From assembly GCF_030813115.1 (NCBI RefSeq), contig NZ_JAUSTY010000019.1, positions 1 to 64,000 on the forward strand: DNA of 64,000 bases. Direction: 5' to 3'. This DNA comes from Bacillus horti (GTDB taxonomy: Bacteria > Bacillota > Bacilli > Caldalkalibacillales > JCM-10596). The notes beneath the pieces are model-generated. The model did not search any database. It was not told the DNA's origin and saw only the letters and a program-made list of their open reading frames with translations. A program made the translations under genes and the position numbers. Shown one piece after another: positions 31,062 through 39,441 of this stretch (the stretch's first letter is position 1; every line of letters starts with the position of its first letter).

Positions 31062-31907
31062 ATGATTAAAAAATTGTCATTAAGCTTATTGGCATCAGTC
31101 CTACTAATAGCTTTAAATTTCTCTGCTTCAAGCTTTGCCATGGAAAGGAATTCAGTCGTTATCGATAACGGTCAATTGAAGAACAATCGTGTACTGATTC
31201 CTCTGAGAGCCGTTTCTCAAAACCTTGGAGCTGCAGTTGAATGGAACCAAGAAAATAAAACGATTAAGATTACTAAGGCTGAAACAGAATTTGTGCTGGC
31301 CGTAAATTTCAACCGAGCTAGGATTATTCATCCAGAGGAGCCATGGCTGTTTGACGTTGTTGATTTCGATGCTCCAGCAGAGCTAATTAATCATACGACC
31401 TATGTTCCTCTTAGGTTCGTAAGCGAAACTTTGGGTGCGCGAGTGAGCTGGGATCAACAGACTAAGCAGGCGACAGTTGCTTTGGATGGAAAACAAATTG
31501 TTGTAAATGTTGAGGAGCCCATCAAACCGACCGCGAGAGTAACAGATGCGCGTCTCAAGCAACTATCTGATAAGTTAAATGAAGCGAATGATGTGTCGTC
31601 TATTAATCAAGTAAGGCAATACTTCAAACCGCATTTTACAGATCGTTTCATTAATCAGATTATACAAGGGGGATCTGACACAGCAGGTTACCCATACAAA
31701 GTTGAGACATCTCCTAACTACGTAAGTAGTACGACGGCAACATTTTGGCAATCGTTCGTTCCAGGAAACGTTTTGACTGGTGAATATCATTACGTCTCTG
31801 ATAGGCAAGTAAATCTTGTTTATACGGGTGGAGTTTGGAAGGTAGATCGCGTAAATTATCAGCTTAGGCAGATTCGAAATATGGGTCTTGATTATCCTTG
31901 GGAATAA
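31062..31907 (+). CDS. secreted protein with copper-amine-oxidase N-like domain
   Basis: 281 aa. Signal peptide (residues 1-27, ending ASSFA), then the stalk-like CuAO-N domain (NNRVLIPLRAVSQNLGAAVEW ... TTYVPLRFVSETLGARVSWD), then a C-terminal domain of about 110 residues that I do not recognise (RLKQLSDKLNEANDVSSI...). Ribosome site TGGAGG. Likely anchored to or acting at the cell surface. Shares its domain with the frameshifted gene at 7271-8186. Confidence 0.85.
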   Translation: MIKKLSLSLLASVLLIALNFSASSFAMERNSVVIDNGQLKNNRVLIPLRAVSQNLGAAVEWNQENKTIKITKAETEFVLAVNFNRARIIHPEEPWLFDVVDFDAPAELINHTTYVPLRFVSETLGARVSWDQQTKQATVALDGKQIVVNVEEPIKPTARVTDARLKQLSDKLNEANDVSSINQVRQYFKPHFTDRFINQIIQGGSDTAGYPYKVETSPNYVSSTTATFWQSFVPGNVLTGEYHYVSDRQVNLVYTGGVWKVDRVNYQLRQIRNMGLDYPWE

Positions 31908-31938
31908 GCTTTACTTTTATTGTGAAATAACTAATGTT

Positions 31939-31975
31939 AAAAAACATATAGCTCAACTAGAGCTATATGTTTTTT
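31939..31975. terminator. perfect 16-bp bidirectional terminator
   Basis: AAAAAACATATAGCTC (31939-31954), loop AACTA, GAGCTATATGTTTTTT (31960-31975). Serves the gene at 31062 and, reversed, the Xre gene at 32115. Confidence 0.9.
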
Positions 31976-32114
31976 TAGCAAACTTAAAATAAACAGGCCG
32001 ATCTCAAGTAGCAGCTATGCCCATTATCTTACTATTTTGAAGGAGGATTGACCCTTTGATTTTTCCTACTTCTGTATCGTTGTTTGATAAAGCTGCAACC
32101 ACAATCACCCCATA

Positions 32115-33032
32115 CTAATCCCTACTGCTTTTCCAAGCTGTATAAGCGGTTGTTACTACGGCGGCAGCCGGAAACACTAACCACCCTGGATGCCAAGCGT
32201 TCCAAATAAAACCGATGGCTAGAAAAATAACAGCTGCTAATGGCCAAATGACCGCATGAATCCAACCATGTTTGCTCGATTTCTCATATTCTTCATTTTC
32301 CTTAACATATTCTTCATTGTTGGTAATTAATCTTTCTCCCTCCATTGCCGATCCTGAAATAATGAACAAGTACACAGCAACGGCCCATATAACAGGCATC
32401 ACAGCTAAAAGGGGATCTATGTTTGAGCGGTCTGTATCGTTAGTCAGGAAAGGAATACCAAAACTTAATATTATGATGACAATTCCGGTGACAATCAATA
32501 TTCCATACCTTTTGCGATTATCCATGCTTTTCTGCCTAAACTCTTGAATAAAGAAATCGTCAAACACTAATGGCTGCGTTTCAAGCTCCTTGTACTGTTT
32601 TACGCTGAGGCCTTGCCACACTAAGATAGCAACTCCAACAGCAGCGATCATCATAAATAATACGTAGCCAAACGCTTCTTGAAAATACATAGGTAATAAG
32701 ATTGATGCGATAAGAATAGCCACTCCTATTGCGATCCTTTTTGCACCCTGCTTTTTATTTAAAAGATAAGCCTCCACCACTTCTTGACTGGCATAGTAGC
32801 CTTCGTCAGTCGTTCTGGATTCCCCGAGTGCTTGGTCTTCATCCTTCAATAGGTAATCTAGTGAAACCTGGAATAGCCGACTCATTTTCACGATTTTCTC
32901 TGTTTCGGGAAACCCTTGACCATTCTCCCATTTACTTACCGCTTGTCTTGAGACCTGAAGCTTCTCGGCAAACTCCTCTTGGGACCATCCTTTTTGTGCC
33001 CTCAGTTTTTTTAGTTTTTGATAAAATTCCAT
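32115..33032 (-). CDS. Xre-family regulator with membrane domain
   Basis: 305 aa. N-terminal HTH (GWSQEEFAEKLQVSRQAVSKWENGQGFPE) of about 65 residues, a short linker, then four hydrophobic segments in two pairs (about 100-150, 190-235, with another pair at 265-300). Membrane-tethered Xre proteins of this kind are common in Bacillales; their signals are mostly unknown. ATG at 33032 is preceded by GTGAGGTG; a GTG three codons earlier overlaps that site. Confidence 0.85.
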   Translation of the reverse strand: MEFYQKLKKLRAQKGWSQEEFAEKLQVSRQAVSKWENGQGFPETEKIVKMSRLFQVSLDYLLKDEDQALGESRTTDEGYYASQEVVEAYLLNKKQGAKRIAIGVAILIASILLPMYFQEAFGYVLFMMIAAVGVAILVWQGLSVKQYKELETQPLVFDDFFIQEFRQKSMDNRKRYGILIVTGIVIIILSFGIPFLTNDTDRSNIDPLLAVMPVIWAVAVYLFIISGSAMEGERLITNNEEYVKENEEYEKSSKHGWIHAVIWPLAAVIFLAIGFIWNAWHPGWLVFPAAAVVTTAYTAWKSSRD

Positions 33033-33366
33033 TTTCTTCACCTCACTCCTATCGTAAACCGACAGCCGTAATACTACTACCTACCAGGGGTTGCAACCCT
33101 GCCATTTTACAGTTGCAATTCTCGTTTTTTTGCGTAGCATCGCGGTTTTCCTCGTTGCAACACACCGCTAAGTAAGTTTCGCACTTGAAATAGCTATTTT
33201 AGTAACCAGCCCATGATCACCTTACGTTCACACTTATATTTTATCATATCAAGCGAGAAGACCCTCCTCCTCAAAAGTAGAACTTTAGGAGGGAGATGAA
33301 AGTAAATGAAACTGTTGTTTTTGAATATCTTTTAGCACAAGAATAGCTGGAAGAAGGTAGTAATCG

Positions 33367-33375
33367 TGATATAAT
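33367..33375 (+). promoter_or_regulatory. extended -10 promoter of the small toxin-like gene
   Basis: TGATATAAT is a full extended -10 element; the -35 is weak. Start of transcription would be about 33382, giving a ~67-nt leader. Between the Xre start (33032) and here only a mono-hairpin-free AT-rich stretch is seen. Confidence 0.7.
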
Positions 33376-33448
33376 TAAGGTGTGGACAGATGAGCGGTGG
33401 ATGTTTTTGGGCCACGGCGTGACTCTCCTTGTAAGGGAGGTGATGCCG

Positions 33449-33583
33449 ATGGCCGTACTTGTGGCGTTGCTGGACGTACTCCGGTGGTTAGCAGCCGTAC
33501 TAAGCCTTGTGCTTGGTTTTCGGAAGCTTTATCGTTGGTTGAAGCGTAAGTTTCGTAGAAACAAGCAAAAACCCACCTCCTAG
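33449..33583 (+). CDS. small cationic membrane peptide, type I toxin candidate
   Basis: 44 aa: one hydrophobic helix (VLVALLDVLRWLAAVLSLVL) followed by a strongly basic tail (RKLYRWLKRKFRRNK). Ribosome site AAGGGAGGTG with ideal spacing to ATG 33449. The architecture and the GGGAGGTGATGCC-ATG leader resemble holin-like/TxpA-type toxins of Firmicutes. The stop codon lies in the loop of a strong terminator hairpin. A 10-bp arm in the leader (33412-33421) is complementary to 33626-33635. No antisense RNA promoter is convincing, so toxin status is an inference. Confidence 0.6.
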   Translation: MAVLVALLDVLRWLAAVLSLVLGFRKLYRWLKRKFRRNKQKPTS

Positions 33584-33611
33584 GTTGGACGCCTTAACGG
33601 TGGGTTTTTGC
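33565..33611. terminator. bidirectional terminator overlapping the small peptide gene
   Basis: GCAAAAACCCACC (33565-33577) and GGTGGGTTTTTGC (33599-33611) are perfectly complementary over 13 bp. T-tracts on both strands would end sense and any antisense RNA here. Confidence 0.85.
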
Positions 33612-33672
33612 ATTTGAATACAATGCACGCCGTGGTGTTCCACAGCCTTTGTGTCCTAGAGTCTTTGCTGTT

Positions 33673-33694
33673 AGAGCAGCAGAGGCTCTTTTTT
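33673..33694 (+). terminator. second terminator downstream of the small peptide gene
   Basis: AGAGC (33673-33677), 7-nt loop, GCTCT (33685-33689), then TTTTTT. Between here and 34053 I see AT-rich sequence with no supported gene. Confidence 0.6.
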
Positions 33695-34053
33695 AGTATA
33701 TGGTTAAAGCTTATGTCTTAATACTGTTTACTACTAAACAACATTTATACTTCTATGGTCATTATAATACTTCAATTGCTGAAATGTCAAAAGTCGTGAA
33801 GAGGAACGTGCATTTTTTTAATGGTAAAATAGGGAATACACTTTCTGGTTCAATCATTCGTCGACTCTCCTCCATTCAGTAGCTTAAGGACCTTTAATCT
33901 AGTTATAGTTGAAGTTGTGATATAGTAAATGTATTGATTAAATAGTATAACGAATAAGGGGAAAATTATAAATAGTATAGCTAGTCATGATATTCATAAA
34001 ATAAGTAATCTTATTTTACCAAGTGAGTGAAAAGCGACGGAAGGATACATAAC

Positions 34054-34872
34054 ATGATTTATGAACTAAAGAAGGACGAGCTTTATAAATGTATAGATTT
34101 GATAGATGAGAAAACTCCTGAGCCACTTGCTGTAGCATTAGGGAATAGCCCAGGGAGAATATTTGTCGATCATAGGGAAAAACCTACAACGGGTCTGGTG
34201 TGGCATAAATCTTTGGATATTGGATTTCATTTTATTGGTGACAGCTTCAACACTAACTTCAATAAATGGATTGATTCATATATAGAAAATACTATTCAGC
34301 CGGAAGCTAAAAAACTAGGAATGGATTGGTTCGAAGCCAGCGGGGTACATCAAGATTGGGATCTTACGATAAAGAATATTTTTGAACACAGAAATTTAGA
34401 AGTTCAAGAACAACACGTGTATCTTTTAAATAATAAAAGTGATATAAAATCTCAAGTTGATGTTCTACCTTCTGATTACGAATTGATTAAGATATCAAAG
34501 CCTTTGTTAATCTCTAAAAAGGTGAACTTATCTTTCTTAAGTGAGAAGATTTTAAGCTTTTGGGATAGTGTGGATTCCTTTCTAAAGAAGGGAGTAGGTT
34601 ACGGGATTATTCATCACAACAAAATAGTGAGTGTTTGTCTATCAGGGTTTGTAACAAATCAATATTCTGCTACTGATGTAGAAACAATTGAGGGGTACAC
34701 AGGGAAGAAGCTAGCACAAATAGTAGCGGAAGCCTATGCACGAGAATGTTTTACAAGAGACTTAATCCCTTATTGGGATTGTATGAAGGAGAATCTCCCT
34801 TCACATGCAGTAGCGAAAAAAGTAGGTTTTACAAAGTACAGAACGTATTACGTGCATTATTTTCAGTTTTAA
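34054..34872 (+). CDS. GNAT-like acetyltransferase
   Basis: 272 aa. The C-terminal half (about 150-270) carries the GNAT pattern: GYGIIHHNKIVSVCLSGFV, IEGYTGKKLAQIVAEAYARECFTRDLIPYWDC and AVAKKVGFTKYRTY. The N-terminal half is a degenerate GNAT-like domain, as in the GNAT_acetyltran (PF12746) group. ATG at 34054 after GGAAGGA. Only 45 bp before an ornithine cyclodeaminase-like gene, with no terminator between, so the two probably form an operon. Substrate unknown. Confidence 0.75.
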   Translation: MIYELKKDELYKCIDLIDEKTPEPLAVALGNSPGRIFVDHREKPTTGLVWHKSLDIGFHFIGDSFNTNFNKWIDSYIENTIQPEAKKLGMDWFEASGVHQDWDLTIKNIFEHRNLEVQEQHVYLLNNKSDIKSQVDVLPSDYELIKISKPLLISKKVNLSFLSEKILSFWDSVDSFLKKGVGYGIIHHNKIVSVCLSGFVTNQYSATDVETIEGYTGKKLAQIVAEAYARECFTRDLIPYWDCMKENLPSHAVAKKVGFTKYRTYYVHYFQF

Positions 34873-34917
34873 TGTAGTAAATAGATGTAAAGAAGTTGGG
34901 GCTGGAGGAAGAAATAG

Positions 34918-35883
34918 ATGACTTTACTATTATCAAAAGCAGATACAATAACCTATTTAGATCAAATTGAATTATTATTACTATTAGAAAAAGGGTTTGT
35001 ACAACAAAGTATAAATAATAATCAGCTTAAAAATGAGAAATATAGGTACGCTTTAGATAAAGATAATACAGTCATTGTCCTTTTTCCTGGCTTGCACAAT
35101 GATATTCCAGCTTATACTGTCAAGGTTCATTCGAAGACGCCTAAGTCTACCCCAGCAATAACAGGAATAATTCATTTACATGATATTAACACTGGCGAAT
35201 TATTGGCTATAATGGACTCCACTTATATCACTGCCATTAGAACGGGATTGTCTGGAGCGTTAGGTACTCATTTGGTTGCCGATCCTATTTTTAAAAAAGT
35301 GACCATAATTGGAGCAGGTGTTCAGGGCTATGCTCAGTTAAGAGCATTATCATCGTTAAGAAAGATTGAAAAAGTGGATGTACTGGATATGGATATTAAT
35401 AAAGCTAATCAATACGCTTCAAAGTTGAGTGATGAGCTTCATATACAGATGAACGTCGTTAATACACTGAAAGATGCGCTGAGAGATACCGAGATTATTA
35501 TTACATCAACATGGGAAAAAGAGCCTTTTATTTATAGAGATATGATAAAAAGAGGAACTCATATCACTACATTAGGGAGCGATGAGCTAGGAAAATCAGA
35601 GGTCTCAGAGGATTTAATAAAATCTTCTCTGTTTATATGTGATAACAAGAATTTGGCATTACGGATGGGTGTACTGGGGAGCTTAAGCTTAAATGAAAGT
35701 CATGTATATGCAGAACTTGGAGACGTGATGATTAATCCCTTAAATCATAGAACTAGAGAGAATTATTATTGCACCGTTTTTAGCTCTGTAGGTATGGCCT
35801 TTCAGGATCTAGCAGCTGCATGGATAGTATATAAAAATGCAAAGAAAGCTCTTGGTGGACAGAATTTTAATTTTCAAGAATAA
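34918..35883 (+). CDS. ornithine cyclodeaminase / mu-crystallin family protein
   Basis: 321 aa. Substrate region KVHSKTPKSTPAITGIIHLHD, catalytic-site segment DSTYITAIRTGLSGALGTHL, Rossmann loop TIIGAGVQGYAQLRAL, and TTLGSDELGKSEV. Family members make proline from ornithine, reduce imino acids or make opine-like products; the exact reaction is not decidable here. Ribosome site GGAGGAAG. Followed by a strong terminator. The AT-rich composition of this pair differs from its neighbours. Confidence 0.88.
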   Translation: MTLLLSKADTITYLDQIELLLLLEKGFVQQSINNNQLKNEKYRYALDKDNTVIVLFPGLHNDIPAYTVKVHSKTPKSTPAITGIIHLHDINTGELLAIMDSTYITAIRTGLSGALGTHLVADPIFKKVTIIGAGVQGYAQLRALSSLRKIEKVDVLDMDINKANQYASKLSDELHIQMNVVNTLKDALRDTEIIITSTWEKEPFIYRDMIKRGTHITTLGSDELGKSEVSEDLIKSSLFICDNKNLALRMGVLGSLSLNESHVYAELGDVMINPLNHRTRENYYCTVFSSVGMAFQDLAAAWIVYKNAKKALGGQNFNFQE

Positions 35884-35918
35884 AAAAGCGTAGTCCAAAG
35901 ATATAGACTACGCTTTTT
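35882..35918. terminator. terminator after the cyclodeaminase-like gene
   Basis: AAAAAAGCGTAGTC, 10-nt loop, GACTACGCTTTTTT. Perfect 14-bp stem with T-runs on both strands, also usable by the convergent S9 peptidase gene. Confidence 0.9.
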
Positions 35919-35985
35919 TGTTTAGGATTAGTGGTTGAAAAATTAACCATTGAAATTAATGGTGGACAAAAAAGTTTATAGAAAT

Positions 35986-37956
35986 CTAAGCCTCTCCCAA
36001 GTGAGTAGCTAAGAACTCCTCCAAAGCATGATAGAAATCAAAGACATTTTCTTGTTTGCGGAATCCGTGCCCTTCATCTTCCTTGAGCATATAAGGGACT
36101 TCGATTCCCCTTTCCTGCAAAGCTTCAACAATTTGATCAGATTCCTCCTGCTTCACACGAGGGTCGTTAGCTCCTTGTACAATAAACAAAGGCGTTTTAA
36201 TTTGCTCCACATGGAAAAGAGGGGAGATTTCCTCTAGTAACTTCTTGTCTTTTACCGGATGTCCTACTCGCTCATGAAACATCGTACGTCCAGATTCCCA
36301 ATAAGGAGGCAACGATTTTAACAGAGTGAAAAGGTTAGATGGTCCTACATAACTAATACCAGCTGCATATAAATCAGGAGTAAATGTGACACCTGCTAAT
36401 GTGGCATATCCGCCATAGGAAGCCCCGTAGATAGCGATTCTGCCAGGATCGGCGATTCCTTTTTCAATCAACCATTCCACGCCATCTGTAATATCATCCT
36501 GCATCGCTTTGCCCCATTCTTTATTACCAGCATCCAAAAACTCACGCCCATAACCCGTTGATCCTCTAAAGTTCATTTGTAGAACAGCATAGCCCCGATT
36601 GGCTAAGAACTGAACTTCAGGATTATAGCCCCAAGTATCTCTAGCCCATGGACCACCATGAGGGTGAATGACAACAGGTAGATTTCTGGCAGCTACACCT
36701 TTTGGTAAAGTGAGATAGCCGTTAATTTTTAGCCCATCCCTTGCTTTATACTGAATCGCTTGCATATCTGCCAAGTCGTCTTCATTTAACCAACCGCTTA
36801 ACTTAGCGAGGAGCTTGAGCTCTTTTGTGTTCGCATCATATTTGTAATAGGCTCCTTGAGACTTATCGTTGCTAGCGAAAACGACTGCATTTTTTTCTTC
36901 GTCTCCGATGTGTACGAGCTTCACCCTATACTGAGGTAAAAGCTTCTCCACTTTTCTTTGTAGCTTTTTCGTATGACGATCAAAGAACTCATAATGAACC
37001 TCATTGGTTACATAGGAGGCAGCTAGGAGCTTTTTGCGCTGATCTGATGAGATAACACCACTTACGTCCACTGTATCATGCTCAAAAATGGTATCCGTGA
37101 TATCCCCCGTTCCCAAGTCCATTTTAACAAGTGCTGTTTTATCCCGCTCAAGATTGGAGAGGGCATAGATAGCATTTGGATCGTCATAGGCAAAAAGTAG
37201 GGGATGTAACGTATCGTCATGCTGAAATGTACGAATGATCTTAAAATCCTCTTCCTCCGTGCTCCTATACAGAAGCATAGATTTTTCTCCCTCAGTACCT
37301 ACGGCCACACGTACCTGTCCTTCATGATCCGTAAGCCAATCTGTTATGTAGCCAGGGTTTTCGGCGATAAGAGTTAAGTCAGCCGTATGAATATTTAAGC
37401 GATACACATCAAATACACGAGGGTCGCGTTGATTCATTTGAATGAGGATTTCATCAGTATTTCCCTTGAGCAAATCTAAAGGATACGCTTTAATTCCTTC
37501 ATTAGGTGTCAGTTCCTTAGGGTCAGTCCCATCAGCGTTAACCGCAAAGAGCCTATAATTCTCGTCTCCCCCTGTATCGAACATATATAGTAATCTGTTG
37601 TTTGTAATCCAGCCAAACCCTAGCACATCCTGCTCAGTTTCGTTGGTGATTCTTACAGCTTCCTCTGAATCATTGAGCTGAACATGAACGTTCATACGGT
37701 TATTCCAAGGCTGGAGGTAAGCTAAATGCTCTCCGTTTGGGGAAACGTTAAAGCTTGCTTTATCTGGTTTGCGGAAGAAATCCTCTAAGGGAATGAGCTT
37801 AGAATGGGACTGCGTGATAGCCTGTACTGGTGACTGCTTTAAAGCACTTGCTTCTCCAATGTTATGTGAAAATATGGGCTGTGAAGAAAAAACTCCTGCG
37901 AGTAATCCTATAGCTAGAAAAGAGGCAATAATACGCTGCCACATCCATTGAAACAT
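35986..37956 (-). CDS. secreted S9-family (prolyl oligopeptidase-like) peptidase
   Basis: 656 aa. N-terminal signal peptide or anchor (IIASFLAIGLLAGVFSS), WD-like beta-propeller (about 60-390), then an alpha/beta hydrolase domain with FRGSTGYG, nucleophile Ser in YGASYGGYATLAG, Asp in QGANDPRVK and His in EDEGHGFRK. Resembles acylaminoacyl-peptidase/dipeptidyl peptidases of Bacillales. Start 37956 after AGGAG on the minus strand. Divergent from smpB; sits as an insertion between rnr and smpB. Confidence 0.92.
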   Translation of the reverse strand: MFQWMWQRIIASFLAIGLLAGVFSSQPIFSHNIGEASALKQSPVQAITQSHSKLIPLEDFFRKPDKASFNVSPNGEHLAYLQPWNNRMNVHVQLNDSEEAVRITNETEQDVLGFGWITNNRLLYMFDTGGDENYRLFAVNADGTDPKELTPNEGIKAYPLDLLKGNTDEILIQMNQRDPRVFDVYRLNIHTADLTLIAENPGYITDWLTDHEGQVRVAVGTEGEKSMLLYRSTEEEDFKIIRTFQHDDTLHPLLFAYDDPNAIYALSNLERDKTALVKMDLGTGDITDTIFEHDTVDVSGVISSDQRKKLLAASYVTNEVHYEFFDRHTKKLQRKVEKLLPQYRVKLVHIGDEEKNAVVFASNDKSQGAYYKYDANTKELKLLAKLSGWLNEDDLADMQAIQYKARDGLKINGYLTLPKGVAARNLPVVIHPHGGPWARDTWGYNPEVQFLANRGYAVLQMNFRGSTGYGREFLDAGNKEWGKAMQDDITDGVEWLIEKGIADPGRIAIYGASYGGYATLAGVTFTPDLYAAGISYVGPSNLFTLLKSLPPYWESGRTMFHERVGHPVKDKKLLEEISPLFHVEQIKTPLFIVQGANDPRVKQEESDQIVEALQERGIEVPYMLKEDEGHGFRKQENVFDFYHALEEFLATHLGEA

Positions 37957-38024
37957 TAAATCAACTCCTGTTGGTAAAATGTAATCTTTTTAGTTTCACC
38001 AAAATATAGCTAAACATGCATACA

Positions 38025-38054
38025 TTGAAGAAGGGATACTATTTCTGCTATAAT
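38025..38054 (+). promoter_or_regulatory. smpB promoter
   Basis: -35 TTGAAG (38025-38030), 18-nt spacer, -10 TATAAT (38049-38054). It gives smpB its own start now that it is separated from rnr. Confidence 0.75.
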
Positions 38055-38095
38055 AAAGGCTACAAATATGCAGGTAGAAGTGAGGTGTTCTTCAT

Positions 38096-38560
38096 ATGGC
38101 AGAAGGTGTTAAAGTGGTCGCTCAGAACAAAAAAGCAAGGCATGATTTCCATATTGAAGAAACGTATGAAGTGGGTATAGTTCTAACAGGAACTGAGATA
38201 AAATCGATCCGTTCAGGGAAGGCTAACCTAAAGGATAGCTTCGCTCGTATTAATAATGGTGAAGTTTACTTAATAAATATGCACATTAGTCCTTATGAGC
38301 AGGGCAATCGCTATAATCATGATCCCTTGCGGACAAGAAAGCTACTGATGAAGAAGAAGGAAATTAGCAAGCTGATTGGTCTAACGAAGGAGCAAGGTCT
38401 TTCCCTGATCCCATTAAGAATGTATCTTAAAGGTGGCTTTGCCAAGCTAGAGCTAGCCTTAGCGAAAGGGAAAAAGCTATACGATAAACGTGAGGATCTG
38501 AAGCGTAAGGATGCACAAAGGGATATTCAAAGAGCCTTTCGTGAACGCCAAAAGGTCTAA
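38096..38560 (+). CDS. smpB: SsrA-binding protein SmpB
   Basis: 154 aa. OB-fold protein with [39 protein letters not shown] and the basic helical tail [20 protein letters not shown]. Binds the tRNA-like domain of tmRNA, contacting the D-loop and T-loop side, and takes it to stalled ribosomes. ssrA lies 170 bp downstream, where its T-loop is split by an intron, so SmpB can only bind the spliced form properly. Confidence 0.97.
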   Translation: MAEGVKVVAQNKKARHDFHIEETYEVGIVLTGTEIKSIRSGKANLKDSFARINNGEVYLINMHISPYEQGNRYNHDPLRTRKLLMKKKEISKLIGLTKEQGLSLIPLRMYLKGGFAKLELALAKGKKLYDKREDLKRKDAQRDIQRAFRERQKV

Positions 38561-38619
38561 ATTTAATCTTAATCTTTTCTTGTAAGTCGATGTATGTACA
38601 AGATCATAAAAAGTGTCAA

Positions 38620-38648
38620 TTTAAAAATCGTCTCAAATATGTTATAAT
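38620..38648 (+). promoter_or_regulatory. ssrA promoter
   Basis: -10 TATAAT (38643-38648) with an extended TG at 38640-38641; a weak -35 TTTAAA sits 17 nt upstream. The ~75-nt leader contains a hairpin (GCAGCC at about 38656 with GGTTGC) before the mature 5' end. Confidence 0.75.
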
Positions 38649-38818
38649 GATCAAGCAGCCTTTTTTGAGGTTGCTTTAATTCCCTTCTAATCGATTCTAT
38701 TTCTTGATGATGCTGAAGAAGGTTTTCATGGGGGCGTTTTGGATTCGACGGGAATAGTTCGAGCTTTAGTGGCGAGTCGAGGGGTCGGCCTCGTAAAAAC
38801 GCACCGCCAATAATAACT

Positions 38819-38854
38819 GGCAAACAAAACAACAACTTCGCTTTAGCAGCGTAA
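38819..38854 (+). other. tmRNA tag-peptide reading frame
   Basis: GGC AAA CAA AAC AAC AAC TTC GCT TTA GCA GCG TAA encodes GKQNNNFALAA, preceded by the charged alanine. The ALAA end is the ClpXP/ClpAP-type degron. Shorter than the Bacillus subtilis tag but with the same frame. Confidence 0.93.
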
Positions 38855-39073
38855 GCTAGCTAGCGGCTCTTTCCATCAATCGCCCATGTTGCTGGAGTAG
38901 AGCTCAATCTTAGTGGGATGCGGTCATCGTTCTCCATCTGTGGATGATGATCTAAGGTAATCAGATTAGCCTTTAGGCTTGCCTGTCGTTGGGCGTACCT
39001 TTAGGCGAAACTCAAATACGACGACTACACTCGTAGAAGCTATTGTTACGTTATTTTCGGACGTGGGTTCGAT

Positions 39074-39361
39074 TAACGAAATGGTCGCCTTGTATGGCAA
39101 CATACAAGTGATAACTTGGCTTTATCGGTGAACCCTAAGTCATTTTCTGAAAAAGATGATAAGGTAATACCGAGCGGTATGTAGAGTAATCTAACAGCCG
39201 TGTATCGACTTATAGGCTTCCTAAGGAAGTACTAGGATATGGAACAGTTATCTTTAAAGCAGAGGTAAAATCTAAGCTCCATATAATACGCCAAGGGACT
39301 TGAGACTTCAATTCAAGTTCAAGATATAGTCAGTGCCATAGCGAAAGCATGGAAGTACATG
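39074..39361 (+). mobile_element. group I intron (288 nt) in the tmRNA T-loop
   Basis: Exon ends in T and the intron ends in G, as group I introns require. P1: exon CGAT (39070-39073) pairs with guide GTCG (39084-39087), including the splice-site U.G. P2: CTTGTATG/CATACAAG around a GCAA loop (39089-39108). P6-like ATACC/GGTAT (39167-39180) in a Q-like context AATACCGAGC. R-like TATCGACTTATAGG (39203-39216) followed by a P7.1-like CTTCC/GGAAG. S element AAGATATAGTC (39321-39331), whose AGTC can pair with GACT at 39207. P9-like CCAT..GCGAAAGC..ATGG (39336-39352). The pattern recalls the IA type of phage td introns. No ORF inside. Confidence 0.92.
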
Positions 39362-39386
39362 TCCCACCGCCTCCACCAATATTATG

Positions 39387-39416
39387 AAAAAAGAGACCGT
39401 GTGAGGTCTCTTTTTT
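39387..39416. terminator. ssrA terminator
   Basis: AAAAAAGAGACC (39387-39398) pairs with GGTCTCTTTTTT (39405-39416) around GTGTGA. Usable by ssrA and by the convergent endonuclease gene. Confidence 0.92.
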
Positions 39417-39441
39417 CATACAAAATAACTTTTACGTTTAT

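Larger units (their letters stand above)
38730..39378 (+). ncRNA. ssrA: tmRNA gene interrupted by a group I intron
   Basis: Mature RNA is exon 1 (38730-39073) plus exon 2 (39362-39378), about 361 nt, close to the Bacillus size. GGGGGCG at the 5' end pairs with CGCCTCC before the encoded CCA. TTTTGGATTCGACGGG is the conserved tRNA-like 5' segment. The reading frame for the tag begins at 38819. The T-arm reads GTGGG-TTCGAT in exon 1 and T-CCCAC in exon 2; joining them gives the normal 7-nt loop TTCGATT. The RNA cannot form its T-arm in the usual way without splicing. Confidence 0.96.

Noticed and set aside
33700-33882. 60-aa open frame after the small peptide gene
   Set aside because: No ribosome site, no recognisable domain, and it starts inside a terminator region.
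38730-39378. two-piece (permuted) tmRNA
   Set aside because: The order is the normal 5' acceptor, tag, 3' acceptor; the break is in the T-loop and carries group I intron signatures, unlike permuted tmRNA genes.
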